In this document: in pieces, positions 31,398 through 41,236 of the stretch
How positions within the stretch are numbered: position 1 is the stretch's first letter
Layout of the letters: the number at the start of each line of letters is the position of its first letter
Program-made: the position numbers and the translations under genes
Notes under the pieces: generated by a model
Database searches by the model: none
Told to the model about the DNA's origin: nothing
The model's input: the letters and a program-made list of their open reading frames with translations, nothing else
Origin: Candidatus Altimarinota bacterium
Lineage (GTDB): Bacteria; Patescibacteriota; Gracilibacteria; BD1-5; UBA6164
Length of the DNA stretch: 42,165 bases
Assembly (NCBI GenBank): GCA_028692735.1
Contig: JAQUWS010000006.1
Location: 1 to 42,165, forward strand
Direction of reading: 5' to 3'

Positions 31398-31832
31398 TTA
31401 ATTTACAAACAACGCTATAACAGACTCTCTAGTATATCATACAACAAATTCTACATTTTTAAATACAGTTGATAAATCATAAGTACATGCAAAAATGCTA
31501 ATCATATGAGATCTAACTAAGCTCATATAATTAGCTTTAATTGCTTCTTTCTTTTTATCATCATTAACTAAACTTAACAAATCTTCTAATCATCTATTAA
31601 AATAATCATAATACATTCAAATAGCTATTTGTTTATTTTCTCAATTTAATTGTATAAGCAAAGTACGAAAACTTTGTAAATCAGTTAATTTAACTCAAAA
31701 TTTTGCTTCCATATTTGTGAAGAATTCACTTTTTGAATTATCATAACAAAAAGATAATAATTTAATAAATCTTAATTCTGATAAATCTTCAGCACTTTGA
31801 AAACTTTCATTTAATTTATCTAGTGATATCAT
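31398..31832 (-). CDS. Hypothetical helical protein (144 aa)
   Basis: Unrecognised 144-residue protein, mainly helical by pattern (SLDKLNESFQSAEDLSELRF, LTDLQSFRTLLIQLNG, LEDLLSLVNDDKKKEAIKAN), with no signal peptide or transmembrane segment. Hydrophobic residues at the C terminus (FKNVEFVVGYTRESVIALFV) could form a helix-packing surface. The ATG at 31832 is the first in frame. It is the downstream partner of the methyltransferase-like gene on the minus strand, 68 bp after its stop, and is followed by a terminator. Function unknown. Confidence 0.72.
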
Positions 31833-31900
31833 TAATAAATAATTAATAGTATAAATACTTTATATTAAGTTTTATGAAAAAGTCAATAATAATATTAATT

Positions 31901-32992
31901 TTACCTTAATTTTTCAACTATCAAGAAACCTATACTTCAAGTTGGTGTATTTGGATTTGTAGCAAAAAATTCAGTGCTAATATGATATTTATAAGTTTCT
32001 GGATCAAGCTTAGACAAAAATCATCTTATTTCATCAGGTGATCTATATATTAGTTTCCAATCAAGTATTTCTTCCATTACAAATTTTTGCCGTTGAGGAT
32101 GAGGGTTTGTATCAGATAATTTTAAGTAATTTCAAATTATAAGTTTTCATCAAACTTTTAATTGTTCAAACATAGCTTGAGTAATTCTTGGTGCAAATTT
32201 AGCAGGAATATAATCAAAAAGTCAGCTAGTATATGCTAAATCCATTTTAGCACCATCCAATAAGTTTGCCAATCTTTGTGTACTAAGTTTAAAAGCATTA
32301 GCTTCTTTTATAGTTACTCTATCATCCAATTCTTGCTGATGTAAATAATTTAATGTTTGAGGATCATTATCCAAAAGTGTAAAGTCTACTTTTTTATCAA
32401 AGTTTTGTAAAAATCATTGTACTTCTAAAGCAGGTCAACATGCAAGATTTAAAACTTTACTTCATTCTGGTAATCTTTTTAAAGTTTCATAAAGTGATTT
32501 TGCTCTCTGTCTTATACTTTCAGCAGTAGGAAAATCTAAAAATCATAAATTTGTAAGTCTTTCATAGTTATCTCATGGATTATGTTTTTCACAGCTTTTT
32601 TTCATAAGATGCATATCTCAAGCATATCAATATGGTTTTTCCAAAGCATGACGAGCTGAATCAGCGCTTCAAATTGATAAATCATAAAATTCATGTCAAA
32701 GCAAAGGAGCTATAAATGCAGAAGGATTTTCAATTTTATTTATTTCAAGTAATGCAATAATTCTTTTAATTGTATCTCTTATTGTATTTGCAATTTCAAC
32801 TCACATTGGATCAGTAACTATATCTATATCACTTTTTCTCAATGATTCTTGTTTTATTCAACTTAATGTTAAACATGCTGTATTAAGTATTTCCGTTATT
32901 TCAAGAGAAATAGCAGAAAAATCAATTGTATTTTCAGGTTGCTTTTTTTCTAAATCTGTTCAAGCAGAAACTAGTAACTCTTGTTTTTCCAT
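31901..32992 (-). CDS. Class I SAM-dependent methyltransferase-like protein (363 aa)
   Basis: The C-terminal half is a Rossmann methyltransferase: motif I VLNLACGPALEVQGF (residues 180-194), the acidic end of strand 2 in FTLLDNDP (D208), then LDGAKMDLAYTSG and GGKLIIGNY. The N-terminal ~150 residues are helical and contain KPYGYAGDMHLM (120-130), a segment typical of a group of methyltransferases that includes extracellular-factor (3-hydroxypalmitate methyl ester) synthases and Crp-linked relatives. No membrane segment. That group suggests a small-molecule or lipid substrate, but the product here is not knowable from sequence. ATG at 32992. Confidence 0.78.
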
Positions 32993-33301
32993 GTGTGAAT
33001 TTATTAAAATATAATTTTAAAAATTTCACTTAGCTAAGTAAACATTAATGTATTATAAATATATCTAATAAAAAATTTTATACAATGACTTTTTACTATT
33101 AATAAAAGAAAAAAAGATTATATTTGATAATTTATAACATAATCTAATTTGATGAAATTCAAATAATTTAATAATAAAATAATATAAGTTATTTTTATAA
33201 AAATAACTTTACAAATGTGAAAAATATTTGATAAATAAAGATATTGAAACTAATTTGTAACAGATTTTTTAAGATAAAATTAATATAAAGTATAAAAAAT
33301 A
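32993..33301. other. Intergenic region, about 310 bp
   Basis: A/T-rich, with no ORF of interest in either code. It contains a perfect 24-bp palindrome (33186-33209), which on the minus strand lies 100 bp past the small membrane-protein gene and may act as a weak terminator, and the unplaced promoter of the methyltransferase gene. Confidence 0.4.
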
Positions 33302-33586
33302 TTACTTTTTTACTTTTGAAAATATAAAATCATACAAAAGCTTAAAGAAATCATAAATAAAAAAACAAATTGAAATAACAATATAAAAAAGTGAAATCAA
33401 AAATAAAATATTTAATATTTCAAACTTATCAAGTTTTATTGATTTTCAAACTATGCAAGATTCATAATTTAGAGTATGAGCTAAATTACTACAACTAAAA
33501 TAACTAATTCATTGAATTATAAGTAAATATAAACACGTAATTCAAACCAATATAAAAGTATTAAAATATATTTTTCTATTTATCAT
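33302..33586 (-). CDS. Small two-helix membrane protein (94 aa)
   Basis: Unrecognised protein with two hydrophobic stretches, about residues 8-28 (FNTFILVGITCLYLLIIQGI) and 58-82 (ILNILFLISLFYIVISICFFIY). Between them is a polar loop with two cysteines (CSNLAHTLNYESC), possibly extracytoplasmic and able to form a disulfide; a short basic tail follows. The ATG at 33586 is the only good start. It is divergent from gltX, with 130 bp between the starts. It was visible only because TGA was read as Gly and the frame checked by hydrophobicity; the protein could be a minor membrane component of unknown role. Confidence 0.6.
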
Positions 33587-33717
33587 ATTTTTTTATTTCA
33601 AATAATAATTAAATATTACCTATAATATATTTTTTTTCAATAAAATTACTTAATTATCTTGCATTTTGTTTTAATTTTTGTAATATCATAAACAAATTAC
33701 TAATTAAAATACTAAAA

Positions 33718-35349
33718 ATGCTAGCAGATTTACTTTTTCCAGAGATAAAAGAATCAATTGAAGATATAACTAAAAAATATCCTAAAAGACCAAATTGACA
33801 AACAATAACCAGAATGTGACCAAGTCCTACATGATTTGTACATATTTGAAACGTATATTCAGCCATGCTTGATGACATATTTGGTCATAAAGATAATTGA
33901 ATTAATTTTTTAAGAATTGAAGATACTGATCAAAAAAGGGAAGTTGAATGAGCGAAAAACAAGATAGTTGATATAATGAAAAAATTTTGATTAATATTTG
34001 ATGAAGGACCAATCTGAGCAAATTATACTGATTTATGAGATTATGGACCATATATACAAAGCCAAAGAGAGTACATCTATAAAGTATTTGCAAAACATCT
34101 TTTGAGTGAATGAAAGGCTTATCCTTGTTTTATGACAGAAGAAGAATTAGCAGAGATTAGAGAACATCAAACTATATGAAGACAAGTTTCAGGTGTATAT
34201 GGTAGTTTTTCAAAGTGGAGAAACGCAACAGAAGAAGAAATAAAAAATGAATTAGAAACAAAAAAAGAATTTGTAGTGAGATTTAAATCACCTTGAAAAA
34301 TAGGGGATAGAGTAGTAGTAAATGATATGATTAAGTGAGATGTAGAAACAAATGATAACTTTTTAGATATTGTTATACTTAAAAAAACTGGAATTCCAAC
34401 ATATCATTTCGCTCATCTTGTGGATGATTATTTGATGTGAACTACACATGTTTTTAGGAGTGATGAATGGTTTGCTTCACTTCCACTACATTTGCAATTA
34501 TTTAAAGCATTTAACTATACTCCACCAAGATATATTCATTATGCACCACTTATTAAGCTTGATAATTGAAACAAAAGAAAATTAAGTAAAAGAAAAGACT
34601 TAGAAGCAGATGTAGAGTATTATTTTAAACTTTGATATCCTATAATTGCCATTATAGATTACCTTGCTAATATCATAAATGCCTGATATGAAGATTGGAG
34701 AAAAGAGAATACTAAAAAAAGCTTTAAAGACTATGATTTCAAAATAGAGAAAATGTCACAAGCGTGAGCACTAGTAGATATGGAAAAACTTGACTTTGTA
34801 AGTAAAGAATATATAGCAAATCTATGAATAGAAGAGTTGTTTAATGAATTTACAAATTGGGCAAATAAATATGATAATGAACTAATGAAGTTAATTAATA
34901 TTAATATAGACTATACAAAACAAGCACTTAACATAGAAAGAGAATTAGAAAAACCACCAAAAAGATTTTGTAAAATGAGTGATATTCCATCACAACTAAC
35001 TTTCTTTTTTGATGAAATTTATAAAAATTTAGATATCAATTTTCAAGAATTAATTCCAAATATAAAAAAAGAACATATTTCTAAGTTTTTAGCTAATTAT
35101 AAAGAATATTACAACTTAAATCAATCAAAAGAAGAATGGTTCTCACAATTAAAAGAAATAGCAGTAAATTCTAGTTTTGCAATAAACAATAAAGAATTTA
35201 TTGAATGAACTCATATTTGAAAAATTTGAGATGCAGCAATGATTCTTAGAGTTGTTTTATGTTGACAAAGAAATACTCCAGATTTATATGAAACTATGCA
35301 AACTATGTGAAAACAAAGAGTTGATACAAGAATTAACAAATTTATATAA
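33718..35349 (+). CDS. gltX: Glutamyl-tRNA synthetase (543 aa)
   Basis: Charges tRNA-Glu (and tRNA-Gln where an amidotransferase exists). The HIGH-type motif appears in TRMGPSPTGFVHIGN (31-45), the KMSKS equivalent is KLSKRK (288-293), and FLRIEDTDQKREVEGA, YHFAHLVDDYLM and GTTHVFRSDEWFASLPLH are class Ic GluRS signatures. The C-terminal helical anticodon-binding region ends with AMILRVVLCGQRNTPDLYETM. Length is slightly above the usual 460-500, through an N-terminal extension of about 25 residues. Glycines of SPTG and MG are TGA codons, which strongly supports UGA = Gly. ATG at 33718. Confidence 0.93.
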
Positions 35350-35382
35350 TTTTTGATTTAACAAAAAAATAATCTAATTACT

Positions 35383-35442
35383 ATGCCACTCCTAGCCTGA
35401 CCAGGAATCTCTCCGAGAAATAACATAAAATTTATAAACTAA
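35383..35442 (+). other. Short G+C-rich micro-ORF after gltX (19 codons)
   Basis: ATG at 35383 opens a 19-residue frame (MPLLAGPGISPRNNIKFIN). Bases 35384-35418 are far richer in G+C than anything nearby and use codons (CTC, GCC, CCG) rare in this window. There is no clear ribosome site. It could be a microprotein, a fragment of a former gene or an unrecognised RNA element; I cannot decide. Confidence 0.25.
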
Positions 35443-35456
35443 GACTTATAAACAAT

Positions 35457-35492
35457 AAAAAATACAAAAATTAATTAATTTTTGTATTTTTT
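35457..35492. terminator. Bidirectional intrinsic terminator
   Basis: A 36-bp perfect palindrome centred on AATTAATT with A6 and T6 flanks, between gltX and the convergent minus-strand gene ending at 35513. Confidence 0.8.
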
Positions 35493-35512
35493 AATATAAT
35501 ATTTAAGTACTT

Positions 35513-35986
35513 TTATTTCATAGCTCAAGTATTTACACTTCACATAATTCATTCTCATAATTTATCTATATCAACAGCACTTTTTGTAGCATCATTTAAT
35601 GTTTTTTGAGCAGAATCAATTGTTTCCTTTCATTTTTCAATTACTTCTTTTGCTTTATTATAAGTATCTTCAGCTCAAGATAAAGTTGTTCTTACGTTAT
35701 CTATTTTAGTTTTTGCAACATCAACTCAATTTCAAATTTCTGTTTTTACTTTATTTATATTAGGATCAATTTGATTTTTATATACACTTTGTCAAGAATC
35801 ACTTAAATCAAGCATTTTTCAAATAAGATAATCTCAAGCAACTCTAAGTTTAGTATTTAAATTTAAATAAAAAGGATGCTTTGATTCAAAATCTGCTATT
35901 TTATCTTGATACCAATTAACATATAAAAAGTAACCAAACAACGCTAATATTAAAAGAGCAAATAAATGTTTTAATGTAATTTTCAT
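35513..35986 (-). CDS. Membrane-anchored coiled-coil protein (157 aa)
   Basis: Unrecognised. The N terminus (KITLKHLFALLILALFGYFLYV, residues 2-23) is a single membrane anchor or uncleaved signal. The rest is Lys/Asp/Thr-rich with heptad-like spacing: KVKTEIGNGVDVAKTKIDNV, TLSGAEDTYNKAKEVIEKGKETI, then AQKTLNDATKSAVDI. That pattern suggests a long helix or coiled coil outside the membrane, like LEA-type or apolipoprotein-like repeats. A short Gly/Met-containing tail follows. The ATG at 35986 is unambiguous. It is divergent from the histidine kinase, sharing the 235-bp region that carries the heptanucleotide repeat. Confidence 0.7.
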
Positions 35987-36165
35987 TTTAAAAATATAAA
36001 TATATAAACTTTTAATTATAATAATTTGTTATACACAAAAATCAAGTTTTATTGCATTTTTTTGATTTTAATAAAATAATGTATAAAATAAAATAGACTA
36101 AAGCATAAAGCCAAAAGAATAAAGGATAATAATTTTTATTATTACAATTATTACCATCTTTTGTA

Positions 36166-36213
36166 TTTAATCTTTAATCTTTAATCTTTAATCTTTAATC
36201 TTTAATCTTTAAT
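36166..36213. repeat. Heptanucleotide tandem repeat (TTTAATC), six full copies
   Basis: TTTAATC is repeated from 36166 to 36207 in six uninterrupted copies plus a partial seventh, ending 9 bp before the ATG of the histidine kinase. Such repeats change length by slippage. Here a change would alter the promoter or leader spacing, not the reading frame. Confidence 0.92.
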
Positions 36214-36221
36214 TTAAACTC

Positions 36222-37529
36222 ATGTCCTTATCAAAAAAATTCTTTATTCTTTTTCTAGTAAGTATTTTATTTATTACTATAACAAATATAGTAGCTTTTT
36301 ATAGTTTTTATAATATATATTTAAAAGTCTATTTAGCAGAAAATATAAAAACAAAAAATCAAATCACACTAGATTATATAAATAGTATCATTGCAAAACA
36401 AACAACAGATGAAGTAGATGATATTTTTAATAATACTGAAATAGAATTTTTTGACTTACTTGAATCTAATAATTGAAAGATAGATTTAGAAAAATCATCA
36501 AATAGGGATATAGTAACTAATTACTTAATTAAAAGCTGATTGACTCCTAAATATATAGAAGAAATTCTTCCAACTGATAATTTTTCAAAAGTAGTAGAAA
36601 AAATAAAAGATATAAATTCTCCAGAATACAAATTTTTAAACAGACTTCTCATATCAATAATCTTAACAAACTTAACTGCAATATTAGTTATAATTATATG
36701 GATAGCTATTTTTACAAAATCAACAGTTTGACCAATAAAAAATATAACAAAAATAATAAAAAATCTTGATTTAACTAAAAAAACTAATCCAGAAATAGTA
36801 TACACAAAGCAAGATGAAATATGACTTTTAGTTTGAGCTATAAATGATTTAAATAGGAAACTACAGATCCAAGAATGAATAAAAAGTAAACTATTAGCAG
36901 ATATTAGTCATGAATTAAAAACTCCTATTACATCAATACAGTGTTATCTAGAATGAATTTCAGACTGAGTTATTAAACTTGATGAAAAGACTCTAAATTC
37001 AATAATTGAAGAAATGAAAAGACTCATAATTTTAGTAAATAAAATTATGGAATATGAAAAATTTGATAATCAAGACTTGAATGTAAAACTACAAGAAGAA
37101 GACTTACCATCACTTGTAAAAGAGATTGCAAACACTCATAAAAAAAGATTAGAGGAAAATAATCAAAGAATTAAGATAACATGATTAATCAATACAAAAC
37201 TTAAGCTTGATAAAAATCTATTTAAACAACTTGTTCATAATATAATATCAAATTTTTTAAAATACGCAGGACAGGGAAGTAATTTAACTATAAATATTAC
37301 AAAAAATTATATAGAATTTGCAGATAATTGAAAATGAATCCAATCAAATGAAATACAATTTATTACAGAAAAATTTTATCAATGAAAAGCAGAAGAAATG
37401 TGCAATATAAGAGAAAAATGAATTTGATTATGATTAAATTTAATACAAAAAATTATTGAAGCCCATAACTGGACATATAAAATAAAATCAGATATTGATA
37501 AATGATTTAGTATAAAAATTTATTACTAA
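36222..37529 (+). CDS. Membrane sensor histidine kinase (435 aa)
   Basis: Two membrane helices (about 5-28 and 143-165) flank a sensor region of ~115 residues rich in Asp, Asn and Ile. A HAMP-like linker follows, then the HisKA box ADISHELKTPITSI with phospho-acceptor H230, and a HATPase domain: N box LVHNIISNFLKYA, G1 FADNGKGI, the F box EKFYQG and G2 EKGIGLGLNLI. Most G-box glycines are TGA. It is a complete, normal-length orthodox kinase with no response regulator beside it; the OmpR-type regulator at 24209 is the only candidate partner in the window. The ATG at 36222 directly follows a heptanucleotide tandem repeat. Confidence 0.92.
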
Positions 37530-37538
37530 TAAAAATAC

Positions 37539-37566
37539 TTGACAAATATGAATTAATATGTATATT
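37539..37566 (+). promoter_or_regulatory. Putative promoter of the first GGDEF gene
   Basis: TTGACA (37539-37544), 16 bp, TATATT (37561-37566), 40 bp before the ATG at 37607. Confidence 0.6.
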
Positions 37567-37606
37567 TCACTTATACATTAATTTTATATTAAAAAAGTTA
37601 CAAATT

Positions 37607-38941
37607 ATGACGTTTTGAAAATTAAAAAATCAAGTAACTTCAAAGGAATTTAAATCAATATTGAGATTATGAACACAAGAACTAAATAGTTTTATTTTAA
37701 GATATACAAGAAAAATTCAAGAACAAGTAGCTGAAATATATTGAAATAAAGAAGAACTTATAAAAAGAACTAGTCCGATGTCACAAGAAATAGTAGATAT
37801 GGCAAAAGTAAATTTTGTTAAAATTTTTTTTTCAGTTATCACAGAAAAGTTTAGAAAAATGAAGTTTTATGACGAAGAAACTCTTTTAAATACTTTAGAA
37901 AAATTTTTAAATAAATATTTAAATTGAAGATTATATGAAAAAAATAGAGATAAAGTTAATATTGAAAATATTATAGAGAATGGAGAAATTATAGTTAATA
38001 TATTTAAAATAAACTCACAATGATTAGTGGATATGATGCAAATCAATTCTAATGATTGAAGAAAGATATTTTTAAAAAAAACAACTGATAACGAAAACAA
38101 CTGAATTGAACAAATTATTTTAAGAATACTAAATAATAATCAAGAAACTAATAAAAAACTTAACACTAAAAATTGCTATGAATTTCAAAAACTTACAAAT
38201 AAGATTTGAGCAATAGTTATAAATAGAATAGATTGAACAAAATTTATAATAACATTTAACAATTGTGATAACTTTAAATCTGAAATAATGGAAATTATAT
38301 GACACGATATAATTGAATTAATAAAAGATAAACTAAATGAAGTAATTTATAGATATACAAATAGAGTATCAAACTGTAAAAATTCAAATTATTTTAATGA
38401 AATATGAGAATCAAAAGATTATGCCGTTTTTGCTATAGACTTAAATAATTTTAAATATTTTAACGATACATTTTGACATACTCAGTGAGATATAGTTCTA
38501 AAAAAATTCTGAGAATTACTGAAGTCATGTATTAGAGAAAATGAGTGAGAAGTTATTCACTTATCATGAGATGAATTTGTAATAGTTATAAATATAAAAG
38601 AGAAAAATTCAAAAAACATTTTAGAAATAATTGAACAAAGAATACATAAAAAAATAGATGACTGATTTTTTAAAATACAATTAATAAATAAAGATTGAAA
38701 TTCTATTGAAAATAATATTTGATTTTCAATGTGAAAATTTTTAAATGAAAATAATGATACAAAATTAGTTGATTGATATTCAAAAGCAGACATGAACATG
38801 CTATCAACAAAACCCGAAGAATGATATTTATATAGAATAATTCAAGTAATGAAAACTTTATGAAGAGAAGATCAAAAAAAATGAATAAAAAATCTATGAA
38901 AGATGCTTGGTATAAATTTATTAATAACAGATAAAAAATAA
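37607..38941 (+). CDS. GGDEF-domain protein, probable diguanylate cyclase, paralog 1 (444 aa)
   Basis: The C-terminal GGDEF domain (about 270-415) has the metal-binding strand FAIDLNNFKYFNDTFGHTQGD and the active-site loop HLSGDEF (S320-F324), with Ser in the first position of the motif. The later strands read IGFSMGKF and SKADMNML. The inhibitory I-site RxxD is not intact (CIRENEGEV precedes the loop), so product inhibition may be absent. The N-terminal ~265 residues match no sensor domain I know; they are helical, with a middle beta part (NIIENGEIIVNIFK, then GAIVINRIDGTKFIITF). No membrane helix, so cytoplasmic. The paralog follows 63 bp downstream. Confidence 0.86.
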
Positions 38942-39004
38942 AATAATTTGATTTTATATGATAAATATGATTAAATATAATAAATAAAAAATTAATCAAT
39001 TATC

Positions 39005-40306
39005 ATGCATAAAAAAAAAGAATTAGATTTTTGAGAAAGAAGAGAAATTCTTAAACAATGAACTATATGATTAAATGAGCAAATAAAAAATTATTCAAAA
39101 AAAGTTCAAGATGCTATTTATATGTATTATTGACAAGATTGAATAGATAAACCTTCTGAAGAATTAATTTATCTCACAAAGTGAAAATTTCTAAAAGATT
39201 TTTTTTCAAGTTTAGAACTTAAATTTAAAAGAACTACTTTTTTTGATAAGAAAGTTCTACTTATTTTTATAAAAAATCTTTTAGAAAAATATTTTAACTG
39301 AGTAGAAAATCAAGATTGAAAGACTCAAATAAAAATATATAATGTATTACCGAAATGAAAAGGCATTCTTGATATTACTGAAAAAACAGATGATAATAGA
39401 ATGATTCATTTTAGCAATAATGAATTTATAAATAATTTTAAATGATATAATTATATAAAAGATTTAATTACAAAAAAAAGTTATATTGATTTTCAAGAAA
39501 TGGATACTTCATCATGATTAATTACTATTGATACATTTGATTCCTGAGAATATATATTATATTTTAAATGATTAGATGAATTTCAACTTGAGATTGTTCA
39601 AAGATTAGCTCATGATTTTATATGATTACTTAAATCAAAAATTACTGAAATAGAATACAGATATACAAATCCAATTACAAAATTGAAAAATATCAATTTT
39701 TTTATGGCTCAAGCAAATAAAAAAAATTATTCAGTATATGCAATAGACTTAAATAATTTTAAATATATAAATGACATATATTGACACAAACAGTGAGATA
39801 AAGTACTTAATAAATTTTGAGAATTACTAAAAAGTTGTATTAGAGAAAATGAATGAGAAGTTGTTCACTTATCATGAGATGAATTTGCAATATTGATTAA
39901 CTTACAAAAAGATGAAGATGAAAATTCTAAAATTACACAATCAATAAACACTAGAATAAAAAAATTAATAAATTCAAGTTGATTTGTAATTGAGTTAAGA
40001 AATCCTGAAACAAATGAAGAAGATTTAATAGAAATAGGTTTTTCAACCTGATTGTATGAGAATAAAAATAGAAATCAAACATTAGAAGTATGTTACAGTA
40101 ATGCAGATATTCTTATGTATGAAAATAAGTGAACAACATGATTAGAACATAGAATCATTAAGTTATCAAAAAGAATAAAAGAGGAAAATGAGCAACTTAG
40201 AGTAATTCAAAACTTATCAACACAATTTTGATTTGATGTTATAACTAGAGATGATTGAAGTTTTTTAGTTATTCCAAAAAGCTCTGAATGAACACTTTTA
40301 AATTAG
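39005..40306 (+). CDS. GGDEF-domain protein, probable diguanylate cyclase, paralog 2 (433 aa)
   Basis: Close relative of the preceding gene: YAIDLNNFKYINDIYGHKQGDKVLNKFGELL, then the identical CIRENEGEV and HLSGDEF (S290-F294), a GFSTGLYE strand and YSNADILMYENKG. It has the same kind of N-terminal region without a known sensor motif (RREILKQGTIGLNEQIKNYSKKVQ aligns with the first paralog's start) and a longer C-terminal helix plus tail. The I-site is again degenerate. Lacking a membrane segment, it is probably cytosolic. Tandem duplication is the evident origin; the divergent N-terminal halves suggest different inputs to one c-di-GMP pool. The TAG stop overlaps the convergent dedA-type gene by 4 bp. 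Confidence 0.86.
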
Positions 40307-41049
40307 TTAAAAGTTGAATCTAATTCTTCATTTTTTTCTTTTACATAATCCATAAACTCTTTCTTCTTAAATTTATAAATGTAAAAAGAAACTAATAAAG
40401 TTACTCAAATCATTATGTATATCATATAATCAATAATAATTTCATAATAACTTGCAAATAAAACTCAAAGTACAACTATCGTAATAGCCCGAATAATTGA
40501 TCAAATACAATTATATATAAAAAAAGATTTACTATTCATTCACATACTTCAAGCAATAAAAGGAAGAAATGCTCTTGTTAAATTATGAAATTTTCATAAT
40601 GTAATTCATGCAGGTCACCATTTTTTTATTCATTTCTTTAGATATTTTACTTCTGTAAGTCATATTCCAAACCAATTTCAATACTTTTTAAAAAACGTAT
40701 CTCCATAATAAACTCAAAGTACATATCATATATAGTTACTTATAATAGCTCAAATTGAAGCTATTGTAATTACATATATTAAATTAGTTTGATTAATTTT
40801 AGCAAAAAAACCTCATACAATTAGTAATACATTTTGTCAAGGGACAACAACTCATAAAATAGGAAAAGATTCAATTAATCAACTTAGAAAAACGATAACA
40901 TAATTCCAATTTCATAAATTATTTATAATGGCTTGAATCCAATCTATAAAAGCCTTAGCCCACTCTGGTTTAATAAGTGAAATTATTCATAATGCAATTG
41001 TGAGAAAAATAAGAAATTTCATCAAATAATCAATCAATTTTACAAGCAT
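40303..41049 (-). CDS. DedA-family membrane protein (248 aa)
   Basis: Polytopic membrane protein of the DedA/VTT family, implicated in lipid (undecaprenyl-phosphate and related) recycling across the membrane and in membrane-potential homeostasis. The family core is present: ESFPILGVVVPGQNVLLIVGGFFA, ISNYIGYVLGVYYGD, FFKKYGNWFG, then KKGWPAGITLGKFHNLTRAFLPFIAGSMGM, followed by two more hydrophobic helices. The C terminus is charged (KKKEFMDYVKEKNEELDS). Length and order are normal. The ATG at 41049 is clear. It converges on, and overlaps by 4 bp, the second GGDEF gene. Confidence 0.88.
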
Positions 41050-41184
41050 TTTATATGTAATTTAATAATAATTATTTAATAATAATATTTTTTTATATAT
41101 AATTTACAAGTTTATTTTGATTTTTTATTTTTTTTTTGTATGATATATTTTGCATTAAAAATGTGAAAAAGAGTAAAATTATTC

Positions 41185-41214
41185 TTTACAAAATAAAACA
41201 TTTTACCCTAATAA
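41185..41214 (+). promoter_or_regulatory. Possible promoter of secF
   Basis: TTTACA (41185-41190) and TAATAA (41209-41214) with an 18-bp spacer, 23 bp before the secF ATG. The match is weak. Confidence 0.35.
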
Positions 41215-41236
41215 TTTATTATTTTAATTGAAGTGT

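Noticed and set aside
36166-36213. CRISPR array
   Set aside because: Units are 7 bp with no spacers. No array-like repeat-spacer structure or cas gene is present anywhere in the window; the 17-bp repeats near 30030 also lack spacers.
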